From an uncultured Actinomycetes bacterium (GTDB lineage: Bacteria > Actinomycetota > Actinomycetes > Nanopelagicales > Nanopelagicaceae), in assembly GCA_903907665.1 (NCBI GenBank), contig CAIVOW010000215.1, positions 1-8,763 of the forward strand: a DNA stretch of 8,763 nt, in the 5' to 3' direction. Made by a program: the position numbers and the translations under genes. A model generated the notes under the pieces. It saw nothing but the letters and a program-made list of their open reading frames with translations. It was not told the origin of the DNA and searched no databases. Below, in pieces: positions 1 through 6,944 of the stretch; the first letter of the stretch is position 1, and every line of letters starts with the position of its first letter.

Positions 1-465
1 AACCGCAAAATCAAAGCGGCGCTGGCTAATGAAATAACTCCGCTGCTTTGTATAGGCGAGGAGCTAGAAATCCGCGAATCTGGTTCACATGTTGCTCATG
101 TTCTAAATCAACTTAGAAATGCTCTTAAGGGTTTTCATAAGCCAGATCTAAAAAAGGTTGTATTTGCTTATGAACCGGTTTGGGCAATCGGTACTGGCAA
201 AACTGCCACTCCAGCCGATGCACAGGAAGTTTGTTCTGCAATTCGCGTAGAGCTAGAAAAGATCGCTGGGGCAGATATCGCCCAAAGTGCCCGAATTCTT
301 TACGGTGGTTCAGTGAAATCTTCAAACATAATCGAAATTATGGCCGAGGCCGACGTTGATGGCGTTCTCGTCGGAGGTGCAAGTTTGGATCCCGATGAAT
401 TCGCCCGCATCGCAAAATTTTATCGCTCTGTTGCTGTTGCCCCGACTGCTCCCACCGCGAATTAG
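1..465 (+). CDS. tpiA: Triosephosphate isomerase, 3' part (5' end outside window)
   Basis: Interconverts dihydroxyacetone phosphate and glyceraldehyde 3-phosphate in glycolysis; cytosolic TIM barrel. The reading frame is open from base 1 and ends at TAG 463-465, giving 154 residues. The family is about 250 residues, so roughly the first 100, including the catalytic histidine, lie upstream. Visible signatures are the catalytic glutamate at window residue 58 inside AYEPVWAIGTGK, which also forms the mobile loop-6 region, the phosphate-binding YGGSV at 101-105, and the late VLVGGASL strand and loop. The last residues (VAVAPTAPTAN) are a short low-complexity tail. secG follows on the same strand after 144 nt, as in many actinobacteria where gap, pgk, tpi and secG are linked. 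The truncation is a window edge, not a broken gene. Confidence 0.97.
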   Translation, partial: NRKIKAALANEITPLLCIGEELEIRESGSHVAHVLNQLRNALKGFHKPDLKKVVFAYEPVWAIGTGKTATPADAQEVCSAIRVELEKIAGADIAQSARILYGGSVKSSNIIEIMAEADVDGVLVGGASLDPDEFARIAKFYRSVAVAPTAPTAN

Positions 466-531
466 GCAAAGCGCCAGCGTAAATAACCAAAAATGGGAAT
501 ATTCTGGGGCCAAACAGGTATCCTAGGGTTC

Positions 532-560
532 TTGATCCAGCGCAATTAGCTCACAATAAG
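532..560 (+). promoter_or_regulatory. Possible sigma-70-like promoter for secG-rbpA
   Basis: In the 144-nt gap after tpiA, TTGATC (532-537) and AATAAG (555-560) are separated by 17 nt. Each matches four of six consensus bases for the -35 and -10 boxes. They would start transcription near 567, about 40 nt before the secG start. No convincing terminator was seen between tpiA and secG, so read-through from tpiA is equally possible. The match is weak and rests on inspection only. Confidence 0.22.
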
Positions 561-598
561 AACAATGGAAGAGATTAGGTTTATTGATCTCTAGAGGT

Positions 599-603
599 AG
601 GAG
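599..603 (+). promoter_or_regulatory. secG ribosome binding site
   Basis: AGGAG lies 6 nt before a GTG codon at 610. It supports GTG 610 as the secG start. Confidence 0.8.
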
Positions 604-609
604 AAACAA

Positions 610-840
610 GTGGTTTTAGGACTTTCGATTTTGTTAGTAATCACCAGCGTATTGATGGTGGTGTTAGTTCTCCTTCACAAAGGTAAGGGAAGTGGTCTCT
701 CGGACTTATTCGGAGGCGGAATTTCCTCAACTTACGGCGGTAGTTCTGTTGTAGAACGAAATCTTGACCGGATCACAATCATTGTGGGCGGACGTTGGTT
801 CGCGGGCGTTGTGGCACTTAGTTTGGTTCTAAAGAAGTAA
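610..840 (+). CDS. secG: Preprotein translocase subunit SecG
   Basis: Small accessory subunit of the SecYEG protein-conducting channel in the cytoplasmic membrane. The 76-residue product has the family layout: a first membrane helix at about residues 3-22, a cytoplasmic loop with HKGKGSGLSDLFGG (23-36) and VVERNLDRIT (47-56), and a shorter, less hydrophobic second helix at about 56-73 ending in two lysines. Length agrees with actinobacterial SecG. The GTG start is chosen because of the well-placed AGGAG. It follows tpiA, a common pairing in Actinobacteria, and is 40 nt upstream of rbpA, with which it is probably co-transcribed. Confidence 0.95.
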   Translation: MVLGLSILLVITSVLMVVLVLLHKGKGSGLSDLFGGGISSTYGGSSVVERNLDRITIIVGGRWFAGVVALSLVLKK

Positions 841-868
841 ATTAGTTTTAAGTTTGCCTTAATTTAAC

Positions 869-875
869 AGGGGAG
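869..875 (+). promoter_or_regulatory. rbpA ribosome binding site
   Basis: AGGGGAG ends 5 nt before ATG 881 and supports that start. It lies in the 40-nt secG-rbpA gap, which shows no promoter or terminator by eye. Confidence 0.8.
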
Positions 876-880
876 TTCAA

Positions 881-1216
881 ATGGGAAGTGCAATTCGTGG
901 TAGTCGTGTTGGTGCCGGTCCTATGGGCGAGGCGGAACGTGGCGATGCGATCGCTCGTTTCCGAGTTTCATATTGGTGCGCGAATGGTCACGAAACTCGA
1001 CCTTCTTTTGCCCAAGATGAAACGGTACAGATCCCAAATGTGTGGGATTGTCCACGTTGCGGGTATCCAGCTGGCCTAAATAAAGATAAACCACCACTAC
1101 CAGTTAAAAATGAGCCTTACAAAACCCACTTGGCTTATGTAAAAGAACGTCGTACTGAAGCTGAATCTAAGAAGATTCTCGAGGATGCACTTTCGCGCCT
1201 GCGCGGCGAAGATTAA
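881..1216 (+). CDS. rbpA: RNA polymerase-binding protein RbpA
   Basis: Actinobacterial transcription factor that binds RNA polymerase and principal sigma factors and stabilises the open promoter complex. The 111-residue product carries the characteristic N-terminal tail AIRGSRVGAGPMGEAERG (residues 4-21). A zinc-ribbon core follows with candidate ligands C33, H37, C57 and C60 (WCANGHE and WDCPRCG), and then a C-terminal sigma-binding segment starting around EPYKTHLAYVKERR (78-91). Length matches the family. The start is fixed by AGGGGAG at 869-875. The stop TAA (1214-1216) overlaps the stop of the convergent pgi by 3 nt within TTAA. A different open frame starting at 888 overlaps this gene and is not real. 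This gene is the best single marker that the host is an actinobacterium. Confidence 0.96.
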   Translation: MGSAIRGSRVGAGPMGEAERGDAIARFRVSYWCANGHETRPSFAQDETVQIPNVWDCPRCGYPAGLNKDKPPLPVKNEPYKTHLAYVKERRTEAESKKILEDALSRLRGED

Positions 1217-2826
1217 TTCTTTCTAGAAACGACCATTTCCTTCAGCACATCAATCATTTTTTCGATTCCATTTGCGCGGTTCTTGAGATGGATTTGAAGG
1301 AATGGAAGTTCTCGACCTCGCAAAGCCTGGCCATCGCCGAGTGCTTGTGCCATCAGGAGAGTATGAAAATTAAAGTTTCTCCCAGGAATGGCTAATTCAT
1401 TCAAATTATTTCCCGTGATCTGCAGGAAAGCGCCATTTTGCTGTCCACCTTTATGGAACTGGCCGGTTGAATGCAAGAATCTTGGACCCCAACCAAAGGT
1501 TGTTGGCCGGTTGGTCGCACGAGATATTAAATCTCTAGCGAGTAAAATTTTTAGATCTGCACTGCGATTCAAAAATGCCATGATTGCGTAATATCCGTTG
1601 GATTCACTGAGAAAGAGGCCGAGAGATTCTTTCAATGAAGATGCCGGCAGATCTGAAAATATTGCTAAATCGGCGTCCTCGAAAATCGGCTTCTCTTCTC
1701 CTCGATATTCGCCATTCCATTCGATAATTAGCCTTGATGTGCGCTCTTTAGCCTCGGTTACATTGGGCTGATTAAATGGATCAATTTGTAGCGCGCGCGC
1801 GAGAAGCGCGGTCACCCATTCCCAGAAAATAAATTGCTCTCCCAAAGTGCCTTTAACAACAATTTCGAAGTTATCCAGATTGGCAATATCAAATCCAACC
1901 AGTGGCAGTGATCTAGGTGACTTAGCATTTACAGAATCGATAACAACTGGAAGTCGGCCCTTGCCATCTTTCCCGGTGGATTCTGCAATTAGCTGTTCAA
2001 TCCAATCTGATATTCCAGGTACTTGACTCTCGGTGTCGCAGAATCCAAAACACTGCTCAACTTGCTCAAATAACAAGGTTGCCATTTTTACAACTGTCGA
2101 ATTCGAATCCTCAAAGGTTTTTCTAGCGGCATCAGCATCATCGAGCAAGACTGAGATATCTATTCCAAGTAAGGCCGCCGGCGTCAAACCAAAAGCGGAT
2201 AGCGCGCTGTAACGACCACCCACATATGGATCGGCATTTATAACGCGCAGGCCAGTTTCTCTTGCACTTTTATCAAGTGGAGAATTTGGATCTGTGATTA
2301 TGACCAGATGATCCTTAGGAACTAAATCGGCTTCCTGAAATAGTTTTGTAAAAAGGGCGAGGTGGGACGCTGTTTCAATAGTGGAGCCTGATTTGGAACC
2401 AACCACAACTACAGTATTAGCAAGCGATTGCGGAATTCCGGCCAGAATTTGATCTGGGTCAGTTGTATCTAAAACGGTCAGATGTTTACCGTAAGTTTTT
2501 GCCATTACCTCGGGAGCAAGGGATGAACCGCCCATTCCGCAGAGGATCACCTTTGTTAGGTCCTTGGATCGCGCGTATGCACTCAAGGCGTCAAGTTGTG
2601 GCAGCAAGTTACGCGAAGTTGCAGGCAAATCAATCCAGTTCAGTCTCGTCTTCGCTTCGTTTTCGGCACCAGATCCCCAAAGAGCAGCATCTTTTTTTGC
2701 CAATCGAACGGTAATCGCATTCAATTCTTGCGCGCAAGGTGAAGCGGGGTTGTATTTTTCAAGCAACTTGCCCGCAAGGGTAATCAATTGGCTACCGAAG
2801 CAACGTTCTGCAAAAGCTCTTTCCAC
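1213..2826 (-). CDS. pgi: Glucose-6-phosphate isomerase
   Basis: Interconverts glucose 6-phosphate and fructose 6-phosphate, linking glycolysis and the pentose phosphate pathway; cytosolic. The 537-residue product has two sugar-isomerase (SIS) folds. Visible motifs are GMGGSSLAPEV (97-107), the phosphosugar-binding SKSGSTIET (144-152), GGRYSALSAFGL (203-214), the candidate catalytic glutamate E282 in AESTGK, K360 in NQPNVTEAK, and STGQFHKGG (453-461). It resembles the isomerase half of bifunctional transaldolase/phosphoglucose isomerase proteins more than the E. coli Pgi type. The coordinates use GTG 2826, the furthest upstream start, with an in-frame TGA 9 nt before it. This overlaps tal by 43 nt and has no clear Shine-Dalgarno sequence. 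TTG 2787, overlapping the tal TGA by 4 nt, would give 524 residues and is equally plausible. It is the last gene of the ctaA-tkt-tal-pgi group. Confidence 0.93.
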   Translation of the reverse strand: MERAFAERCFGSQLITLAGKLLEKYNPASPCAQELNAITVRLAKKDAALWGSGAENEAKTRLNWIDLPATSRNLLPQLDALSAYARSKDLTKVILCGMGGSSLAPEVMAKTYGKHLTVLDTTDPDQILAGIPQSLANTVVVVGSKSGSTIETASHLALFTKLFQEADLVPKDHLVIITDPNSPLDKSARETGLRVINADPYVGGRYSALSAFGLTPAALLGIDISVLLDDADAARKTFEDSNSTVVKMATLLFEQVEQCFGFCDTESQVPGISDWIEQLIAESTGKDGKGRLPVVIDSVNAKSPRSLPLVGFDIANLDNFEIVVKGTLGEQFIFWEWVTALLARALQIDPFNQPNVTEAKERTSRLIIEWNGEYRGEEKPIFEDADLAIFSDLPASSLKESLGLFLSESNGYYAIMAFLNRSADLKILLARDLISRATNRPTTFGWGPRFLHSTGQFHKGGQQNGAFLQITGNNLNELAIPGRNFNFHTLLMAQALGDGQALRGRELPFLQIHLKNRANGIEKMIDVLKEMVVSRKN

Positions 2827-3869
2827 GAGTGTTCAAATTTGGATAGAGCTTCATTTTCTAACTTTAAGTAAACTTCCGGGAGGTTGATCCCAATTTTACT
2901 TAGCGAGGCAAGAATTTCATGTGCTTGTCCATATTGCTGAGTGATCGTGTCACCACGAATGACGCCAGATTCCCGGACAATATCGAGCGTGGATTCTGGC
3001 ATCGTGTTTGCAACCATTGGCGCTACAAGTTCTACGACATATTTTGTTGGGTCTTGGGATTTATCTTTAACCCCAGTTGACGCCCACAGTAGGCGTTGCA
3101 TATTTGCGCCATGCTCCCTTAAAGCTTGGAACCTAGGGGAGTGAAAAGTGTTTGCGAAAGTTTGGTAGGCCGAATGTGCGATTGCTAGTGCTGCTTTACC
3201 GTGTAACAAATCGCCACCTTGGATTTTAGAGAGTTGTGCATCGATTTCAGTATCGATGCGACTAATAAAAAGGGCTGCTACCGAGTGGATCTTTGAAATA
3301 TCTTCACCTGCTAGTAACCGTTGTTCCAGTCCCGCCAGATATGCATCCGCCACAGCACTATATCGCTCAACTGAAAATATCAAAGTAACATTAATGCTAA
3401 TCCCATAACTTGTTAATTTAGTTATTGCCGCTAATCCTGGAATTGTTGCGGGAACTTTGATCATTAAATTCGGTCGATTTACGATTTTCGACAACTCCAA
3501 ACCTCTTGCAACTGTTGCGTCAACATCCTGAGCGAGATCAGGTTCGACTTCTAAACTGACTTTGCCATCGATTCCACCCGATTTTTCATAGACTGCGCTA
3601 AATAAATCGCATGCGTTTCGGACATCATCTGTAGTTAACGAGGTCGTAATTTGGGCGATGGTCTGACCCGTTGCCGACAACTTCTTGATATCAGGGGCGT
3701 AGAGCGCTGATTTTGAAATTGCAGCCGCGAAGATGCTCGGATTTGTGGTGACGCCTACCACGGATGAATTTGATATGAGTTTTACTAATGTTCCGTTCTG
3801 GATTCGATCTCGAGATAGATCATCAAGCCAGATCGATACTCCAGCGCTTGATAAATCCTTGAGACTCAT
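2784..3869 (-). CDS. tal: Transaldolase
   Basis: Transfers a dihydroxyacetone unit between sedoheptulose 7-phosphate and glyceraldehyde 3-phosphate in the non-oxidative pentose phosphate pathway; cytosolic TIM barrel. The 361 residues fit the long actinobacterial (TalB2-type) class. Motifs in order are SIWLDDLSRDRI with the acidic pair D16/D17, VGVTTNPSIF (38-47), SLEVEPDLAQD (105-115), NLMIKVPAT with the Schiff-base lysine K138, INVTLIFS (159-166), and RLLWASTGVKD (259-269). Start ATG 3869-3867 overlaps the tkt TGA in an ATGA, indicating translational coupling. Its own TGA (2784-2786) lies inside the start region of pgi. No missing key residue was seen. Confidence 0.96.
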   Translation of the reverse strand: MSLKDLSSAGVSIWLDDLSRDRIQNGTLVKLISNSSVVGVTTNPSIFAAAISKSALYAPDIKKLSATGQTIAQITTSLTTDDVRNACDLFSAVYEKSGGIDGKVSLEVEPDLAQDVDATVARGLELSKIVNRPNLMIKVPATIPGLAAITKLTSYGISINVTLIFSVERYSAVADAYLAGLEQRLLAGEDISKIHSVAALFISRIDTEIDAQLSKIQGGDLLHGKAALAIAHSAYQTFANTFHSPRFQALREHGANMQRLLWASTGVKDKSQDPTKYVVELVAPMVANTMPESTLDIVRESGVIRGDTITQQYGQAHEILASLSKIGINLPEVYLKLENEALSKFEHSWKELLQNVASVAN

Positions 3870-5926
3870 TTTGATTTTGCGATACTGCGCTTTGCAGCGG
3901 CTGCCACTGCTTCGGGAGTAAATCCAAATTCTTTAAATAGGTGTGAACCAGAGGCAGAGGAAGCAAAGTGCTCTACACTTATGATTTCACCGGTGGCACC
4001 AACAATTTCACGCCAACCCATACCAATACCAGCCTCGATCGATACTCTGGCAGTTACGGCTGCCGGTAAAACAGATTCTCGGTACGTGGGGCTTTGTTCG
4101 GCAAACCATTCTAAACAAGGCGCACTTACAACCTGGGCGCTAATTCCCTCAGCCTCGAGGATTTTTGCCCCAGCGATTGCCAGATGCACTTCCGATCCCG
4201 TGGCGATCAGGAGAACTTGGGCAGATGTTTTGGGAGGACAAATTACATATGCGCCCTTTGCAGTACCTTCAGCAGACCCACATATAGAACGGTCGACGAC
4301 CGGAAGGTTCTGCCTTGAAAGCGCGAAGCCAATTGGTTTTCTGCGCTTTATTACTTCGCGCCAAGCTATTGCAGTTTCATTGGCATCTGCTGGGCGAATC
4401 ATTGCAAAATTTGGTATTAAGCGTAGCGCTGCAATATGTTCGATTGGTTGGTGAGTTGGACCATCTTCACCTACACCGATCGAATCGTGAGTCCAAACGA
4501 AAGTTGATGGGATATCCATAAGCGCAGCGAGGCGAACTGCACCACGCATATAATCACTGAAAACTAAAAAAGTACCTGCAAAAGGTTTGGTTAAGCCATG
4601 AAGAGCGATTCCATTGACGATGGCGCCCATGGCATGTTCACGAATTCCGAAGTGGATGATTCGACCATATGGATTTGCGCCGGCCATCTCACTCGTTGCT
4701 GGCAAGAAAGAGCCGCCTCGTTCAATATTGGTGTTATTACTTCCGGCCAAGTCCGCTGAACCACCCCAAAATTCTGGTAGCACAGCAGCAATTGCATTTA
4801 TAACCTTGCCTGAAGCAGCACGTGTCGCAATATCCTCTCCAGGTTTAAAAACCGGAATGGAACTTTCAAAGTCTTGTGGCAGAGTTTGGTTTTGTAGACG
4901 TTCTAGTAATTGAGCTTCTCTCGGATTGGCCTTCTGCCATATGGCAAATTTTGCTTCCCAATTTTCACGGATCTGGGATCCACGGCCTTGCACGGAGCGA
5001 CAATGTGTCAAAACTTCATTTGGAACTACAAAATTTTGCTTCGGATCTAAGCCCATTAACAATTTTGTTGCTTCGATCTCAGCACTTCCCAAGGCCGATC
5101 CATGTGATGCCGCAGTTCCTCGCAGATTAGGCGCTGGCCACGCTATGACAGTTTTCAATCTAATAATTGTTGGGGCATCATTGAAGCCCTCAGCCTTAAT
5201 CAGCGCGGTTTCAAGAGCGCTTTGATCAACATCACCATCGGATTTAATTCCAACTTCTATTACATGCCACCCGTATGCTTGGTACCTTGCTGAAACATCC
5301 TCGGTGAAGGCTAGGTGGGTGTCACCTTCAATTGAAATGCGATTGTCATCATAAATTAATTTAAGATTTCCTAATTTCTGTAATCCAGCGAGCGAAGAGG
5401 CTTCGCCACTCATACCTTCCTGCATGTCACCGTCAGATGCGATTACCCAAATATTGTGATCGAAAAGATCTGTCATGCCTTGTGGGTCAAATAAGCCCTT
5501 TTCATATCTTGCAGCCATTGCCATTCCGATTGCGCTGGAGATACCAGAACCAAGGGGCCCGGTAGTAATTTCTACTCCTACGGTATGTCCAAATTCTGGA
5601 TGGCCAGGAGTTAGCGATCCGGCGGTGCGAAATTCTTGAAGATCCTTTAATTCCAAACCATAACCCGCCAAGAAAAGTTGGATGTAAAGGCTTAACGATG
5701 AATGGCCAGCAGACAGTACAAAGCGATCACGGCCCAACCATGTTGGATGGGTCGGATCATGTTTCATTATTCTTTGAAAAAGCGTGTAGGCAACCGGAGC
5801 AAGGGCCATAGCGGTTCCGGCATGGCCACCGCCTGCTTTCTGCACCGCATCCATGGCTAAGGCACGGCAGGTAGTTACCGCCTGGTCGTCTAATTGAGTC
5901 CAGGGTGCCAGTGTTTTAGTTGTCAT
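3866..5926 (-). CDS. tkt: Transketolase
   Basis: Thiamine-diphosphate- and Mg2+-dependent enzyme that transfers two-carbon ketol units in the non-oxidative pentose phosphate pathway; cytosolic dimer. The 686 residues are full length. The N-terminal ThDP-binding domain has GGGHAGTAM (32-40), DRFVLSAGHSS (67-77), TTGPLGSG (121-128) and the Mg/ThDP motif starting GDMQEG at 166 and ending at N195 in YDDNRISIEG. The pyrimidine-binding domain has FGIREHAMG with the catalytic glutamate E430, and HDSIGVGEDGPTHQP (480-494). The C-terminal transketolase domain begins near 565. The start ATG 5926 lies 13 nt after the ctaA stop with only a weak upstream GGG, so it probably depends on read-through from ctaA. 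The GDM form, where many enzymes have GDG, is a common variant. Confidence 0.97.
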   Translation of the reverse strand: MTTKTLAPWTQLDDQAVTTCRALAMDAVQKAGGGHAGTAMALAPVAYTLFQRIMKHDPTHPTWLGRDRFVLSAGHSSLSLYIQLFLAGYGLELKDLQEFRTAGSLTPGHPEFGHTVGVEITTGPLGSGISSAIGMAMAARYEKGLFDPQGMTDLFDHNIWVIASDGDMQEGMSGEASSLAGLQKLGNLKLIYDDNRISIEGDTHLAFTEDVSARYQAYGWHVIEVGIKSDGDVDQSALETALIKAEGFNDAPTIIRLKTVIAWPAPNLRGTAASHGSALGSAEIEATKLLMGLDPKQNFVVPNEVLTHCRSVQGRGSQIRENWEAKFAIWQKANPREAQLLERLQNQTLPQDFESSIPVFKPGEDIATRAASGKVINAIAAVLPEFWGGSADLAGSNNTNIERGGSFLPATSEMAGANPYGRIIHFGIREHAMGAIVNGIALHGLTKPFAGTFLVFSDYMRGAVRLAALMDIPSTFVWTHDSIGVGEDGPTHQPIEHIAALRLIPNFAMIRPADANETAIAWREVIKRRKPIGFALSRQNLPVVDRSICGSAEGTAKGAYVICPPKTSAQVLLIATGSEVHLAIAGAKILEAEGISAQVVSAPCLEWFAEQSPTYRESVLPAAVTARVSIEAGIGMGWREIVGATGEIISVEHFASSASGSHLFKEFGFTPEAVAAAAKRSIAKSK

Positions 5927-5939
5927 TTAATTGCCCAAT

Positions 5940-6827
5940 CTATATCGCGTTTAAAGTAGGACGTCCGGAAATATTTAGTTCCCATATTGCCAGCCAAACT
6001 AGAGTCGCACCAAGTATATGTGCACCAACGAGTAACTCAGGGAGTTTTGTAAAATATTGTAGATAACCGATGGCACCTTGCGCAAGGGCAACCCCGAGAA
6101 AGTGTGTTGCCTTTCGTTGTATCAATTTCTTAGCAACACCCGATTCGGATGCGCGAATAACCAATATTAAAGCGATTATCATCGAGATCAACAAGATAAC
6201 TAAATCAGCATGTATCCAAGAAACAATCCGGGAATCGAAATGATAACGTTTTGCCGCGATATCTCCGGCGTGTGGTCCGGTTCCAGTCACGACCGTCCCC
6301 ATCGCCAGCACAGCTATCCCAACGCCGACTAGAATTCTTATTAATAGCCGAGTTGTTTGCTTAATGAAAATTATGGGCTTACCCAATACCTTCGAACGTA
6401 GAGTTAGGGCACCGGCTATAAGGGGCAGGGACAATATGAAGTGCGCTGATACAGAAAGAGGATTCAACTTTGTAAGAACTGTTATTCCACCCAAAACTAC
6501 TTGAGCTAGAAAACCAAGAAGTTGCAAAATAGCCAAATTCTTTAATCTCTTGTAATCAGCACGGCCTTTGAGTTTCTTAACGATATAAATCAGCGCGATT
6601 ACAGCAAATATAAATATCAGCCATGCGATTAACCGATTTCCAAATTCGATCCAGGCGTGCAGCTGGCCTTGCGCTGGGTGCGCCAGCGGTTTGATGGATC
6701 CCTTTGTACATTCTGGCCAAGTTGGACAGCCCAAGCCCGAGCCGGTTAAGCGCACCGCCCCGCCGGTAACGACCAACGCACTTTGAAAGAGAAGCAAAGC
6801 GGTAAAAACCACTGTGGCGAGGGACAT
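5940..6827 (-). CDS. ctaA: Haem A synthase (CtaA/COX15 family)
   Basis: Oxidises the C8 methyl group of haem O to form haem A for aa3-type cytochrome c oxidase; integral membrane protein. The 295 residues show eight hydrophobic segments at about 4-22, 65-83, 98-117, 126-142, 162-183, 204-224, 240-258 and 264-285. The N-terminal GGAVRLTGSGLGCPTWPEC has the loop cysteine pair C34 and C40. E61 in WIEFGNRL is the expected catalytic glutamate, and H57, H129, H206 and H270 are the four expected haem-ligand histidines. No second cysteine pair is seen in the later TGTGPHAGD loop, a variation known in the family. ATG 6827 is the first possible start because an in-frame TAA precedes it by one codon. 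It heads the tkt-tal-pgi group. Its usual partner ctaB (haem O synthase) is not in the window. Confidence 0.95.
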   Translation of the reverse strand: MSLATVVFTALLLFQSALVVTGGAVRLTGSGLGCPTWPECTKGSIKPLAHPAQGQLHAWIEFGNRLIAWLIFIFAVIALIYIVKKLKGRADYKRLKNLAILQLLGFLAQVVLGGITVLTKLNPLSVSAHFILSLPLIAGALTLRSKVLGKPIIFIKQTTRLLIRILVGVGIAVLAMGTVVTGTGPHAGDIAAKRYHFDSRIVSWIHADLVILLISMIIALILVIRASESGVAKKLIQRKATHFLGVALAQGAIGYLQYFTKLPELLVGAHILGATLVWLAIWELNISGRPTLNAI

Positions 6828-6833
6828 GCGTTA

Positions 6834-6839
6834 ACTCTA
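6834..6839 (-). promoter_or_regulatory. Possible -10 box for a leaderless ctaA transcript
   Basis: Read on the minus strand, TAGAGT fits the TANNNT -10 pattern and is followed by 6 nt and then the ctaA ATG. That spacing would put the transcription start on the A of ATG. No good -35 box was found at 16-18 nt upstream. The GAG within this hexamer could instead act as a poor Shine-Dalgarno sequence, so the call is tentative. Confidence 0.3.
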
Positions 6840-6871
6840 GGGCTTGAGCCAGTTGCAGCGAGAAGAAGGCC

Positions 6872-6914
6872 ACGCCTGATCGCTGGTGAGAATCACCATT
6901 GGCTCAGGTGGCGT
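6872..6914. repeat. Imperfect inverted repeat (hairpin-forming) in ctaA-sufR divergent region
   Basis: The core is a perfect repeat, TGGTGA (6884-6889) and TCACCA (6893-6898), around a GAA spacer. Further out, CCTGA (6875-6879) pairs with TCAGG (6904-6908), and ACG (6872-6874) with CGT (6912-6914), with small internal mismatches and bulges. The total is a 43-nt stem-loop. No T-run follows on either strand and the flanking genes point away from it, so it is not a simple terminator. It could be a protein-binding site or, if transcribed, an RNA hairpin. Confidence 0.6.
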
Positions 6915-6930
6915 ATTGCCGGTAATTACG

Positions 6931-6944
6931 CAACAATACCGTTG
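6931..6944. promoter_or_regulatory. Probable SufR operator, CAAC-N6-GTTG
   Basis: The sequence CAAC-AATACC-GTTG is a perfect 14-bp inverted repeat whose last G is the first base of the sufR GTG start. From memory of the literature, CAAC-N6-GTTG is the SufR binding site upstream of suf operons in cyanobacteria and in Streptomyces avermitilis. The adjacent gene encodes a SufR-type protein, so autorepression of sufR-suf when Fe-S clusters are plentiful is inferred. No other copy with this spacing was noticed in the window. Confidence 0.72.

Noticed and set aside
1..465. Truncated tpiA considered as a pseudogene
   Set aside because: The frame is intact to the window edge and catalytic motifs are normal, so only the window cuts it.
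888..1079. Second open frame inside rbpA in another frame
   Set aside because: The RbpA frame carries all family motifs and the ribosome binding site; this one has neither.
1220..1229. Perfect palindrome TTTCTAGAAA just past the rbpA stop, considered as a terminator
   Set aside because: It is AT-rich, has no loop or T-run, and lies in the pgi coding end, so it is too weak to call.
2564..2887. 107-codon open frame antisense to the pgi-tal junction
   Set aside because: It crosses two well-supported genes on the other strand and has no recognisable domain.
3509..3517. CAAC and GTTG close together inside tal, considered as another SufR site
   Set aside because: The spacer is 1 nt rather than 6 and it is within coding sequence.
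3981..4454. 157-codon open frame antisense to tkt
   Set aside because: It lies wholly inside transketolase, shows no family motifs or clear ribosome binding site, and is explained by the opposite-strand coding pattern.
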